Made by a program: the position numbers and the translations under genes
From: JAVBTT01 sp031550325
GTDB taxonomy: Bacteria; Bacillota; Clostridia; Oscillospirales; UBA929
Direction of reading: 5' to 3'
DNA: 64,000 bases
Assembly: GCA_031550325.1 (NCBI GenBank)
Contig: JAVBOR010000024.1
Location: forward strand, 35,367 to 99,366
Shown: in pieces, positions 34,938 to 43,640 of the stretch
How positions within the stretch are numbered: position 1 is the first letter of the stretch
Layout: each line of letters opens with the position of its first letter
The notes under the pieces: model-generated
What the model was told of the DNA's origin: nothing
Seen by the model: only the letters and a program-made list of their open reading frames with translations
Databases searched by the model: none

Positions 34938-36113
34938 TTGAAAATTCAGGTAGCGGTTTTTTTTGGCGGGCGCAGTGTCGAGCATGAGGTGTCAATTATC
35001 TCGGCCATGCAGGTGTGCGCAGCGCTCAACAGCGAGAGATACGAGGCCGTACCCGTCTATATGGCCAAGGACGGCGCATTATACAGCGGCAGTGAATTTT
35101 TGCGCATAGAGTCCTACAAGAACCTGCCCAGACTGCTTGAGACCGGCAGGCAGGTCATGCCTGTGCGCTCGGGCGGCAAGGTGCTGCTGATGCCGACGCT
35201 CAAGCGCCTGTTCAACGTGGATAAGCCCATCCCGATCGACGTGGCGCTGCCGGTTGTGCACGGTACGTTTGCCGAGGACGGGAGCCTGCAGGGTTTTTTG
35301 GAGGTGCTGGAGCTTCCGTATACCGGCTGCGACGTGCTCTCCAGCGCGCTGTGCATGGACAAACCGGTGGCCAAGGCGCTCTTGCGCGCACAGGCGCTGC
35401 CCGTACTTCCCGAATACACACTCACTGCGGACGTCTTTGCCGAAAAGCAGGAGCGTTGCCTCTCGGACATCGAAACTGAGTTTCCCTATCCGGTGATTGT
35501 CAAGCCGGCCAACCTTGGCTCGAGCGTGGGGATATCCAAGGCCGAGAACCGGGACAAACTGGCGGCGGCGCTCAGCACCGCATTTCGGTTTGCCGACAAG
35601 ATTATGGTCGAGCCCGCCGTCGTCCACCTGCGCGAGATCAACGTCTCGGTGCTGGGCGACCGCTCCGGCGCGCGCGCGTCAGTGTGCGAGGAGCCGCTTG
35701 GCCAGGACGAGATACTGAGCTACAACGACAAGTATCTGTCGTCTGGGAAGGTCAAGAACGCGGGGATGAGCTCGGCAAAACGCGTCATCCCGGCCGATCT
35801 TCCCGAAGAGCTCGAGCAAAAGGTGCGCACAATCGCCGTGCGGGCGTTTCGTTCGATGGGGTGCGCGGGCGTGGCGCGCATCGACTTTTTGTACGACACA
35901 TCGCGCAACATGCTCTATATCAACGAGCTCAATACCATTCCGGGGTCGCTGTCGTTTTATCTCTGGGAAAAAAACGGGGTTTCCTTTCCGCAGCTGCTCG
36001 AAGAGCTGATTGAACAGGCCTTTGCCCGCCAGCGCAACCGCGCCGGGCTCAACTATACGATCGACACAAATCTGTTGGCAAACACAGATTGGAAAGGGAG
36101 CAAGACCGAATGA
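34938..36113 (+). CDS. ddl: D-alanine--D-alanine ligase
   Basis: Joins two D-Ala with ATP for peptidoglycan precursors. 391 residues with the ATP-grasp layout: FFGGRSVEHEVSIISAM (N-terminal motif), LPVVHGTFAEDGSLQGFLE, GCDVLSSALCMDK, VKPANLGSSVGISKA (ATP loop), RIDFLYD and INELNTIPGSLSFYLW (metal and phosphate ligands). The NTIPGSLSFYLW form is common in Clostridia and also in Van-type ligases, so D-Ala-D-lactate or D-Ala-D-Ser activity cannot be ruled out by eye. TTG 34938 follows AAGGTGGG. Its stop overlaps the next gene by ATGA. Confidence 0.92.
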   Translation: MKIQVAVFFGGRSVEHEVSIISAMQVCAALNSERYEAVPVYMAKDGALYSGSEFLRIESYKNLPRLLETGRQVMPVRSGGKVLLMPTLKRLFNVDKPIPIDVALPVVHGTFAEDGSLQGFLEVLELPYTGCDVLSSALCMDKPVAKALLRAQALPVLPEYTLTADVFAEKQERCLSDIETEFPYPVIVKPANLGSSVGISKAENRDKLAAALSTAFRFADKIMVEPAVVHLREINVSVLGDRSGARASVCEEPLGQDEILSYNDKYLSSGKVKNAGMSSAKRVIPADLPEELEQKVRTIAVRAFRSMGCAGVARIDFLYDTSRNMLYINELNTIPGSLSFYLWEKNGVSFPQLLEELIEQAFARQRNRAGLNYTIDTNLLANTDWKGSKTE

Positions 36114-37801
36114 AATTCAAAGACATGCCCTATGAGCGCATCCCCATTGACGAGGCCCGCGAGGTCTTCGCGCGGCATCTGGCGGCGTTTCAGTCTGCCG
36201 ACAGCGTGGAGCGCGCGCTGGAAGCTTACCACGAGTACGAACTGTACTATGAACATGTGATAACCATGTTCAGCCTGTCGTTTATTCACAACTCGCTGGA
36301 TACGACCGACCCGTTCTTTGCCGGCGAAAAAGCGTACTGGGACGAAACCGATCCGCTGCTTCAGGAACTGACGCAGAATATGCTCACGGCGCTTGTTCAC
36401 TCGCCGCACAGACAGGGGCTGGAGCAGAAAATGGGCTGCCTGATCTTCACAAACGCGGAAATGGAGATGAAGACGTTCTCTCCCGCGGTCATTGCCGATC
36501 TGCAGGAGGAAAACAGGCTGACCACTGAGTATGACAAGCTTCTATCCTCGGCGCAGATTGAGTATGAAGGAAAGACCTACACGCTGGCGCAGCTGGCGCC
36601 ATTTTTTGAGAACCCTGATCGCGCCGTTCGCAAGGCCTCGTTTGAGGCGCGCGCCGAATGGTTTTTGCTGCAGGCCGGGACGCTTGACCGCATCTTTGAC
36701 GATCTGGTCAAGGTGCGCACGGCCATCGCGCATAAGCTGGGGTTTGAAAACTTTATTGAGCTGGGCTATCTGCGCATGCAGCGCAACTGCTATGACCAGA
36801 GCGACGTGGAAAAATTCCGCCTCTCCGTTCTGAAAAACCTTGTTCCGGTGGCCGCTGGGCTCAAAACCGAACAGGCCGGGCGCATCGGCGTGCAGGGAAA
36901 GCTGAAGCTGTATGACGATCCCTGTGAGTTTACCGACGGAAACGCCACGCCCGTGGGAACGCCCGAGGAGATTTTTGCCCACGGGAAAAAGATGTACCAC
37001 GAGATGTCGCCCCAGACTGCCGAGTTTATTGATATGATGTTGGAAAACGAGCTGTTCGATGTGCTCACGCGCAGAGGAAAGTCGCCCGGAGGGTACTGCG
37101 ACACGCTCCCGGACTACAAGGTGCCGTTTATTTTCGCCAACTTCAACGGCACGTCGGGGGATATAGACGTGCTGACGCACGAGGCCGGGCACGCGTTTGC
37201 GGATTACCAGGCGCGCGATGTCTATCCCGCCGCGCTGCGCCATCCGACCTATGAGGCGTGCGAGGTGCACTCCATGTCGATGGAGTTCTTTGCCTGGCCG
37301 TGGATGGAAGGCTTTTTTGGCGGCAAAGTGGACAAGTACCGCTATGCCCACCTCTCGGGCGCGCTGACGTTTGTTCCGTACGGAACGATTGTCGACGCAT
37401 TTCAGCATATCGTATACGCGCGGCCCGACATGACGCCTGCGCAGCGCAATGAGGCGTGGCTGGAGCTTGAGGCGCAGTATCGCCCGTGGCTGGACATGAC
37501 GGATACACCGTTTTACGAGCAGGGGCGCCGCTGGCAGGGACAGGGGCATATCTTCCAGCGCGCGTTTTACTATATCGACTATTGTCTGGCCCAAACCGTG
37601 GCGCTGGAGTTCTGGGCGGCCGCCCAGAAAGACCGCCGGGCAGCCTGGGAAAAATATATGAGATTTGTATCCAAGGCGGGTACGCAGACGCTGCTCGAGC
37701 TCATTGAGACAGCTGAAATGGAGAGCCCGTTTGAGAGCAAGGCGCTGGAGACGGTTGCCGCCGAGGCCACGCTGTGGCTGAATCAGAACAAACTTGGCTG
37801 A
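36110..37801 (+). CDS. M3 family oligoendopeptidase (PepF type)
   Basis: A zinc metallopeptidase of 563 residues that cleaves oligopeptides in the cytosol. The M3 signature VLTHEAGHAFADYQ (HExxH with the following Gly-His) and the downstream glutamate in YEACEVHSMSMEFFAWPWM provide the zinc ligands. GYCDTLPDYKVPFIFANFNGT and YYIDYCLAQTVALEFW are PepF-family blocks. ATG 36110 overlaps the ddl stop; upstream starts lie in ddl. Last gene of the hydrolase-Mur ligase-ddl unit. Confidence 0.93.
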   Translation: MKFKDMPYERIPIDEAREVFARHLAAFQSADSVERALEAYHEYELYYEHVITMFSLSFIHNSLDTTDPFFAGEKAYWDETDPLLQELTQNMLTALVHSPHRQGLEQKMGCLIFTNAEMEMKTFSPAVIADLQEENRLTTEYDKLLSSAQIEYEGKTYTLAQLAPFFENPDRAVRKASFEARAEWFLLQAGTLDRIFDDLVKVRTAIAHKLGFENFIELGYLRMQRNCYDQSDVEKFRLSVLKNLVPVAAGLKTEQAGRIGVQGKLKLYDDPCEFTDGNATPVGTPEEIFAHGKKMYHEMSPQTAEFIDMMLENELFDVLTRRGKSPGGYCDTLPDYKVPFIFANFNGTSGDIDVLTHEAGHAFADYQARDVYPAALRHPTYEACEVHSMSMEFFAWPWMEGFFGGKVDKYRYAHLSGALTFVPYGTIVDAFQHIVYARPDMTPAQRNEAWLELEAQYRPWLDMTDTPFYEQGRRWQGQGHIFQRAFYYIDYCLAQTVALEFWAAAQKDRRAAWEKYMRFVSKAGTQTLLELIETAEMESPFESKALETVAAEATLWLNQNKLG

Positions 37802-37810
37802 GGCTTTTTG

Positions 37811-37851
37811 GCCGGGGAGCGGCGGTGCGCATTAAGCCGCCGCTCCCCGGC
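37811..37851 (+). terminator. Terminator after the M3 peptidase
   Basis: A perfect 15-bp stem GCCGGGGAGCGGCGG (37811-37825)/CCGCCGCTCCCCGGC (37837-37851), 9 nt behind the stop, followed by TTTCTG. Confidence 0.8.
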
Positions 37852-38444
37852 TTTCTGCATTATAGGGGCCCGGGCGGCGGCGCGCCCTGCCCGCACGAAG
37901 CCTCGCGGACGGCCCGCGGCCAAACAGGAATTTCCGGTCGAAACAGAATAAGGAAGGCTTTACATTGAAATGGTAATGTGGTAAAATAATGCCGTGAAAT
38001 TTGGGAGAGAACGATGTAAATCGGCCAAGCTGTCGAAGAGCCTCCGGTTCTGGGACAAGGCGGGGTCGGAGCGCGTCCTTGCGAAGACGCGCCAACCAAA
38101 ACTGTTTTTTTCTGCGGCCAGGTCTTTTTGAATGGCCCGGAAATGGCGACTCTTATCCCCCTTTTTGCGACAAGTTGTTTTTGATCGGCTCCGCGCGTTC
38201 AACTTGCCGCTAAAGGGATATTTTTCGTGCGGGCGCGCACCTTGCTTTGACGCTTTGGCGCCGATAAAGCCGACACCCGGCCAAAGGACCTGAAGCCGGG
38301 CGAGGTGCGCTTTACTCATGCAAAGAACCCGTGTCCCAGGAATGACCTACAGCCCTGCCGCTTAAGGTGGACAGGAGGGGGGGTGCGCTTTTCGAAGAAA
38401 GTCCGGTTTCCACAAAAGAATAGGAAGAAAAGGAGAACTGAACC
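37852..38444 (+). other. Long intergenic region with a possible structured leader
   Basis: No gene is supported. A possible promoter TTTACA (37959-37964), 17 bp, TAAAAT (37982-37987) would give a leader of about 450 nt for the secreted MBL-fold gene. Within it are element copy H (38028-38092) and a nested structure. The outer stem is GCGCACCT (38235-38242)/AGGTGCGC (38303-38310); inside it, CCCGGC (38276-38281) pairs with GCCGGG (38295-38300). I do not recognise a known riboswitch class. GGAGGGGGGG near 38375 is too far from the start to be its ribosome site. Confidence 0.4.
38028..38092. repeat. Palindromic intergenic element, partial copy H
   Basis: It corresponds to modules 1-2 of copy D: CTGTCGAAGAGCC-GGTTCTGGGACA then AAGGCGGGGTCGGA and GCGCGTC (38071-38077)/GACGCGC (38086-38092). 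Copy D has the same order and near-identical linker (CAAAGCGGGGGCAGGA, CGCGTCTT-AAGACGCG). The first hairpin is partly degraded. Confidence 0.65.
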
Positions 38445-40544
38445 ATGTCAACAATGCTCAAAAAGAGGGTTTCTCTAGGATTGGCCTTTATGCTGCTGTT
38501 TGTTCTGTTTCTGCAGCCCGTGGGCGCTGTCGGCGCTCAACCCATTGCCCAGGCCGGTGTAGTGACCTATGTAACCAACGGCGGATTTGCTGTCGCGGCG
38601 ACAAGCGCAACTACTCAAGCGGTTGCGGCTGCTCCTTTCACCACCAGGACGGGGTATGTTTTTGAGGGCTGGTACTTAGACGAAGCGCTTGAAACGGCGG
38701 CTGTGTTCCCGTATACGGTTGTGGAGAATGTGACCATGTACGCAAAATGGAGCGAGGGAACCGAACCTGCCATCACAACACTGCTGGCTCAGCTTGCTGA
38801 AACCGGCTTTGCCACATTTGGCAGCTGGGCAGTGACCGAGATGGGCGAAAATCTGTACCACATTGACGACTCGGTGACAAGCTCCAACGCGTCGAGCATC
38901 TATGTGCTTGTGGACGAGAACGAAGCGCTGGTCGTCGAGGGCGGAAACCCCTATTCCTCAGGCTCGACGGCTGCAAATCTGCGCCTCGTGCTTGACGCGC
39001 TGACTGGCCCGACCAAACCCCTTAAAATGATTCAGATTCACGGACACGGCGACCACGTGGGCATTACGTCAAACAGAACCATTGACGCAGCCCGGCTCAC
39101 CGACCTGTACGTTCATGCTAGAGAATATGTCAATGAGTCGCAGAATGGCGTGCGTCTTGTGAGCTCTTTTGCCGCCTATGCCGACAAAGTGCGCACGATC
39201 ACCGACGCCGAGATTGAGGCCGGTTACTCGTTCACAGTGGGCTCGCACAAACTGGATGTATACAACCTCAATGGGCACACCAAGGGCCATCTCGCGGTCG
39301 TAGACGCGGCTAACGAGTTCGTTCTCACGAGCGACGGCATGGGATCCAGCTTTGTTTGGATGCTGTTCAACGACGTGGACGACACGCTGAGAATGTATGA
39401 AAATGGTCTGGCTAACCTGTATAATGTTGTCAAGGACATGGAGAACCCCGTGTTCTGCGCTGGCCACCGCTGGCAGCAGTTTGCCTTTGAAAACTCCTAT
39501 GGTGAAATCGACATCGCGTATGTGCAGGAAATGCAGGCCATCCTTGACGCCGTCAAGAACGGCACCGTGCACATCGAGCCGTACACCGCGCGCTCTCCCG
39601 TGGGCGACATCGTTTTGACGCTCGACGGGGTCCCCGGCCCGAAAGCGGCGATTGACACTACGGAAATTCTCTACAACCAGTATCTGGAGCGTTACGTGAC
39701 CGAGGTCTCTCTGATTGGTGGGGAGACCCTGTACAAGGACGGCCTTGTGAAGCTGGACGCCGTGCTCAGCGGCCCTGATTTTCTCGCGGGATACACGCCG
39801 CGCGTGGAGTGGAGCTCTTCTAACGAGGCCGTGGCGACAGTGAACGCGCAGGGAGTTGTGACCGCGCTCCAAAGCGGAGAAGCCGTCATTACCGCCAAGA
39901 TCGTCAGCAACATCACGCGTTACCCGTCGGCCAACAACCCCACGGTTGTCGGCACGATAGATGGTGCGTCGGCTGAATGCGTCGTTACCGTCACCGACGA
40001 GACGACCGTCTTTGTCGAGCCCGGAAGCATTGTCTCGGAGCTGGCAGCCTATGTCAACGTGACCTACAAGGGCATTATTACCGAGTACCAGAGCGCTGTT
40101 GCCTATATGACCGATGCCAACGGCGTGCAGTGCAGCGATAAGTTCGCCGTGACCAACGAGAAAGCCAGGATCTATGTTCCCCAGGCGCCCGAAGCCGGGA
40201 TGGGCAAGATCGTTGTTGAAGTGAACGGAGCGACCCGCGCGGCGGGCGACATTCAAGTCGTTGCGTATGACAGAAGCATCTGGGTTGTGCAGCCCACGTT
40301 CAGCGGAGACTTCTTTGCGCTTTCGTTCGGAGCTGACATCGCGGCCAGAGACGGCAAGTTTGACAAGGAGATCACCAAGAACGGTGTGATTGTACCCTGC
40401 ACAAAGGATGGAAACAACCTGGTGACCACGCTGACCATTAATGACCTTGCCACGGGCGAAAACAAGTTCATCGTCAGCGGTGTGAAGTACCCCGCGCTCT
40501 TCCCGAGCTATTCCTTCACCTTTACTGTGAACTATACGAAGTAA
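38445..40544 (+). CDS. Secreted metallo-beta-lactamase-fold protein with InlB-type and Ig-like (Big2) domains
   Basis: 699 residues. A signal peptide (LGLAFMLLFVLFLQPVGAVGA) is followed by an InlB/Listeria-Bacteroides repeat (TRTGYVFEGWYLDE then VTMYAKWSEG, residues 40-105). A metallo-beta-lactamase-fold hydrolase covers about 115-370: IQIHGHGDHVGITS gives HxHxDH, NLNGHTKGHLAVVD a further His, SDGMGSSF the bridging Asp region and FCAGHRWQQF the last His. A Big2-like domain follows (VEWSSSNEAVATVNAQGVVTA split here, then GEAVITAKI, about 445-500), with further beta-rich sequence to the end. No sortase motif or SLH domain is seen, so it may be released or wall-bound by the repeats. Substrate unknown. 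ATG 38445 follows AAGGAG by about 10 nt. Confidence 0.8.
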   Translation: MSTMLKKRVSLGLAFMLLFVLFLQPVGAVGAQPIAQAGVVTYVTNGGFAVAATSATTQAVAAAPFTTRTGYVFEGWYLDEALETAAVFPYTVVENVTMYAKWSEGTEPAITTLLAQLAETGFATFGSWAVTEMGENLYHIDDSVTSSNASSIYVLVDENEALVVEGGNPYSSGSTAANLRLVLDALTGPTKPLKMIQIHGHGDHVGITSNRTIDAARLTDLYVHAREYVNESQNGVRLVSSFAAYADKVRTITDAEIEAGYSFTVGSHKLDVYNLNGHTKGHLAVVDAANEFVLTSDGMGSSFVWMLFNDVDDTLRMYENGLANLYNVVKDMENPVFCAGHRWQQFAFENSYGEIDIAYVQEMQAILDAVKNGTVHIEPYTARSPVGDIVLTLDGVPGPKAAIDTTEILYNQYLERYVTEVSLIGGETLYKDGLVKLDAVLSGPDFLAGYTPRVEWSSSNEAVATVNAQGVVTALQSGEAVITAKIVSNITRYPSANNPTVVGTIDGASAECVVTVTDETTVFVEPGSIVSELAAYVNVTYKGIITEYQSAVAYMTDANGVQCSDKFAVTNEKARIYVPQAPEAGMGKIVVEVNGATRAAGDIQVVAYDRSIWVVQPTFSGDFFALSFGADIAARDGKFDKEITKNGVIVPCTKDGNNLVTTLTINDLATGENKFIVSGVKYPALFPSYSFTFTVNYTK

Positions 40545-40591
40545 GTATTCCCAAGCGCCCATGAAAAGCTGAGAGCGCCATAGGGCGCCAC

Positions 40592-40631
40592 CAAAGGGCC
40601 GTTCCTTCTCAAAAGAAGGGACGGCCCTTTG
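40592..40631 (+). terminator. Terminator after the secreted MBL-fold gene
   Basis: CAAAGGGCCGTTCC (40592-40605) pairs with GGGACGGCCCTTTG (40618-40631) apart from one wobble, with a 12-nt loop. Located 48 nt behind the stop. The following GGCTGCAGCCTGGATCAAACCGCTGGGGCGG echoes element B sequence at 2113-2134. Confidence 0.75.
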
Positions 40632-40704
40632 GGCTGCAGCCTGGATCAAACCGCTGGGGCGGTTTGCGGAGTGGCGTCTTTGCAGGACAGCCGCCCGGGC
40701 GACG

Positions 40705-41676
40705 TTATGGCCGAGAAAGCGTGACCTCGCCCGAGTTGACCGCCTCCAGAGAGCCGTCGTCGAAGCGCACGAGCAGAGCGGCGGAAGAGTCGACAGACTC
40801 CGCTACGCCTCGCCGGACGGTATCCCCGCGCGTCTGCGTGACAGCTTGGCCGATCGTAGCGCAGTCGTCAAGGTACCGCGAGAGATAGACGCCGCGGCTC
40901 TCGTCAAAGCACGCGCGGAGCGCCATTTCCAGATGTTCCAGGATAGAGGCGCACAAACTGGCGCGGCGGGGAACGGGCACGCCGGACAGCAGGAGTGAGG
41001 TGGCGACGCCCTCGAGTTCGGGGGGGAAAGTCGACTGCGAGAGGTTGAGGCCGATTCCGACAACAACATGGCGAACAGCACCCGATTCGGCCTCAATGGA
41101 GGCCTCTGTCAGAACGCCGCACAGCTTTTTGCCGCTAATAAGCAAGTCGTTGGGCCACTTCGCGCGTGGCCGGACGCCGGTCAGGCGCTGCACGGCGTCG
41201 CAGATGGCGACGGCCGTGAACGCGGTCAGGGGCAGCAGGGTCTCGGGATAGGTCTGCGGGCGCAGCAGCACCGAAAGATACAGGCCACCCTCTGGAGAGA
41301 AAAAGGAGCGTCCCATTCGGCCGCGCCCGGCAGTCTGGCTGCCCGAAACGACCACGGTGCCGTGCGGCGCGCCGTCGATGGCCAGCTTTCGCGCGAGATC
41401 GTTGGTGGAGGGAAGCGACGCAAAGCAGTGCAGCTCCCGCAGCCGGCACGAAGCGGGAAGCTCGGCCAAAATCTCGGCGCTATTCAGGACGTCGGGCAGG
41501 TCGCCGAGCCGATACCCCCGGCCGGGCAGGGACCGGACGAGGTATCCTTCCTCGCGCAACGCCTGGATGGCCTTCCACACGGCGGCGCGCGTAACGCCCA
41601 GCCGCCGGCACAGATCCTGCCCAGAAACACACTGGCCGCCGGCGCGCAGCGCCTCCAACACCTGATCTTTGAGCAA
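40705..41676 (-). CDS. birA: Biotin--[acetyl-CoA-carboxylase] ligase / biotin operon repressor
   Basis: 323 residues. N-terminal winged helix (VSGQDLCRRLGVTRAAVWKA, residues 10-60) for DNA binding. The central biotin ligase domain has STNDLARKL, GRGRMGRSFFSPEGGLYLS (biotinyl-5'-AMP loop) and RAKWPNDLLISGKKLCGVLTE split over the active site; a C-terminal SH3-like domain ends ALLVRFDDGSLEAVNSGEVTLSR. It attaches biotin to carrier proteins and probably represses biotin genes. TTG 41676 is preferred, with GAAAGAGGTG 6 nt upstream; the open frame continues further upstream without a better site. No biotin biosynthesis or transport gene is adjacent. Confidence 0.93.
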   Translation of the reverse strand: MLKDQVLEALRAGGQCVSGQDLCRRLGVTRAAVWKAIQALREEGYLVRSLPGRGYRLGDLPDVLNSAEILAELPASCRLRELHCFASLPSTNDLARKLAIDGAPHGTVVVSGSQTAGRGRMGRSFFSPEGGLYLSVLLRPQTYPETLLPLTAFTAVAICDAVQRLTGVRPRAKWPNDLLISGKKLCGVLTEASIEAESGAVRHVVVGIGLNLSQSTFPPELEGVATSLLLSGVPVPRRASLCASILEHLEMALRACFDESRGVYLSRYLDDCATIGQAVTQTRGDTVRRGVAESVDSSAALLVRFDDGSLEAVNSGEVTLSRP

Positions 41677-41771
41677 GTATAACACCTCTTTCGCAGGCAA
41701 TCCCGCTGATGGGTTCACACGGCAGAGCCAAGTGAAAGTCCTATAGCGGCGCAGCAATAAGTACAATTCTC

Positions 41772-41800
41772 TTGCCTTTTTGACATGACTGGTTTACAAT
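41772..41800 (+). promoter_or_regulatory. Possible sigma-A promoter of the DUF3048 gene
   Basis: TTGCCT (41772-41777), 17 bp, TACAAT (41795-41800), 36 bp ahead of the start codon. A TTGACA at 41780 has no well-spaced -10. Confidence 0.5.
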
Positions 41801-41835
41801 AATATGCATCTGGATTGGACTGGAGATGGGACCGA

Positions 41836-42936
41836 ATGAAAAAACTGACGATTCTTATAGCGCTGTTCATGCTGTTGACGCTGCTGTCGGCCTGCAAAAA
41901 GGAATCGCCGTCGCCCTCTCCGTCTCCGTCGGCGCTGCCCAGCGCGCTGCCTTCCCCGAGCGCACGGCCCTCACCCTCGCCAACCCCGTCGGCGTCGCCT
42001 GCGCCGACGGCACTTGTGAATCCGCTGACAGGCCTGCCGATGGACGAGGACAAGCTAAACAACAGGCCATACGCGTTCATGCTCAACAACCTCAAAAAGG
42101 CGTTGCCCATGTCGGGCGTATCCAAGGCGGATGTCATTTATGAAGCGCTGGCCGAGGGCGGCATTACCCGCCTGCTGGGGGTGTATCAGGATATTTCAGC
42201 GCTTGGCGACATCGGCACCATTCGCTCAACGCGCACCTATTACCTTGAACTGGCCCTTGGACATGACGCGCTGCTGGTGCATTCCGGCGCGAGCTATATC
42301 GCCTACGGCGAGATTTCCAGCTGGAAAATGGACACACTGGACTATGGACGAAACAGCAAGCTGAACACCGCGTTTTGGCGCAACAGCGCTAGAGTGAAAA
42401 AAGTGGGCTCTGAGCACAGCGTATACACAAACGGCGAGAAGCTCCTGGGAGCGATGGAAAACCTTGACGTGCGAAAGGGACACGGCGAGGGCTACGATCT
42501 GGGCTGGCAGTTTGCCGACGACGGAAAGCCCGCCGGCGGGAAAAGCGCCGACAAAGTGACGGCATCTTTCCAAAGCGGCAAAAACACGGTTTTTACCTAT
42601 GACGCGGAGACCAAGCTCTATGCGGTCGAGGAGTACGGCGCGGCTTTCATGGATGAGGCCCAGGACAGGCAAATTGCCGTGACCAACGTGCTGGTGCTGC
42701 ACACCGACATCGCGCCGATCCCCAAAGACTCCGCCGGGCGCATCACCACAAGGCTCACGGGAGAGGGAGTCGGCGAGTTTGCCTGCGGCGGGGCGTACGC
42801 GCCCATCCGCTGGAGCAAAAAATGGCGCGACGATCCCTTTGTCTTTACGTTTGAAAACGCCTCGCCGCTGGTCTTCGGAAGAGGGCAGACGTATATTTGC
42901 ATTGTTCCCACAGATCGAAAAACCGAAATTTCGTAA
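41836..42936 (+). CDS. DUF3048 (YerB-like) lipoprotein
   Basis: 366 residues. Signal and lipobox are MKKLTILIALFMLLTLLSAC, followed by a Ser/Pro linker (residues 22-58). The DUF3048 domain starts NPLTGLPMDEDKLNNRPYAFMLNN (split) and includes KADVIYEALAEGGITRLLGVYQDI, GTIRSTRTYYLELALGHDALLVHSGAS and the C-terminal GGAYAPIRWSKKWRDDPF. B. subtilis YerB is the best-known relative; its role is not established. The binding of a surface ligand is possible but unproven. ATG 41836 is chosen because it begins the lipoprotein signal. Confidence 0.85.
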   Translation: MKKLTILIALFMLLTLLSACKKESPSPSPSPSALPSALPSPSARPSPSPTPSASPAPTALVNPLTGLPMDEDKLNNRPYAFMLNNLKKALPMSGVSKADVIYEALAEGGITRLLGVYQDISALGDIGTIRSTRTYYLELALGHDALLVHSGASYIAYGEISSWKMDTLDYGRNSKLNTAFWRNSARVKKVGSEHSVYTNGEKLLGAMENLDVRKGHGEGYDLGWQFADDGKPAGGKSADKVTASFQSGKNTVFTYDAETKLYAVEEYGAAFMDEAQDRQIAVTNVLVLHTDIAPIPKDSAGRITTRLTGEGVGEFACGGAYAPIRWSKKWRDDPFVFTFENASPLVFGRGQTYICIVPTDRKTEIS

Positions 42937-43024
42937 TCATGGGCCTGCCGGCCCATATTTCCAGCGAGTACTGCGCACATTTTGTCGAAGGACGGGCATA
43001 CTGACGCAGACGGGAGCGTGAAGT

Positions 43025-43492
43025 ATGGTTCGATTTGGCGTGTTTGGAGACAAGACGTTCTTAAGCGCGGCGACCGGCGGGCAAGTGGAGTGGTGCGATC
43101 CGTTCGGACGGCTTGACGCGTTGCTGCTGATGCCCGGCGACCCCGATCTTCATCATCAGCCGGTCTCGCTGGCGGTTGCGCCGGCCGACCGCCATGTGCC
43201 GGCAAAGCAGCTGATCACATACGGGTTGGGAGAACGGGAGACCGTGACGCTGTCCAGTATGAGCAGAGACGGTTTTGTGATGGCGCTGCAGCGGGAGATC
43301 GTCACGCTGTCGGGGCTGCGCCTTGAGCGGCAGGAAATCCTGCTGCCCTACTCGGACAAACCGATGAAGACGCTGGCGCTGGCCGCTGCGCTCCTGGCGG
43401 CGGACTGCCCGCAGGACCAGTTGGGAAGGCGTATGGAATTTGGCCCCTTAAGCGGTAATTGTTGGACTCTTCCCGGATCCAAGACACCATAG
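43025..43492 (+). CDS. Hypothetical protein
   Basis: 155 residues, start ATG 43025 with GGGAG upstream. No family recognised. No signal peptide, membrane helix or cysteine cluster is seen. The sequence has alternating beta-like text (VRFGVFGDKTFLSA, LDALLLMPGDPDLHH, KQLITYGLGERETVTLSSM), then a helix MALQREIVTLSGLRLERQEI with a hydrophobic helix KTLALAAALLAADC. The last ~15 residues may come from intergenic sequence, since the frame ends next to inverted element J. Codon use resembles neighbours, so it is likely a real gene. Confidence 0.6.
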   Translation: MVRFGVFGDKTFLSAATGGQVEWCDPFGRLDALLLMPGDPDLHHQPVSLAVAPADRHVPAKQLITYGLGERETVTLSSMSRDGFVMALQREIVTLSGLRLERQEILLPYSDKPMKTLALAAALLAADCPQDQLGRRMEFGPLSGNCWTLPGSKTP

Positions 43493-43499
43493 AAATAGA

Positions 43500-43640
43500 C
43501 AGTTTTCGTTTGAGCCGCTGCCTGAAAGCCGCGGCCTTTTTGGGCTCTCAAAGAGGGCCTTCGCGTTCTCGTCCCGGAGCGGTTTTCGCATCGGGCCAGA
43601 CGGCAAAGCCGGCAGGCCCTGCCTTAAGAAAAACCGTACA
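43500..43640 (-). repeat. Palindromic intergenic element, copy J, inverted
   Basis: Read on the minus strand it matches copy D over about 80 bp. The inner hairpin is CCTGCCGGCTTTGCCGTCTGG (43616-43596), flanked by arms CGGTTTTTC (43636-43628) and GAAAACCG (43587-43580). Then GGGACGAGAACGCGAAGGCC and TTTGAGAGCCCAAAAAGGCC (43570-43534) match the GGACGAGGATGCGAGGGGC tail of copy D. The rest of the gap to the chemoreceptor (43641-44048) shows no gene and no convincing promoter. Confidence 0.75.

Noticed and set aside
37861..38440. tRNA or known riboswitch in the long gap before the MBL-fold gene
   Set aside because: No cloverleaf or T-loop GGTTC-A-TCC pattern, and no conserved core of the riboswitch classes I know. 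No tRNA or rRNA gene was seen elsewhere in the window either.
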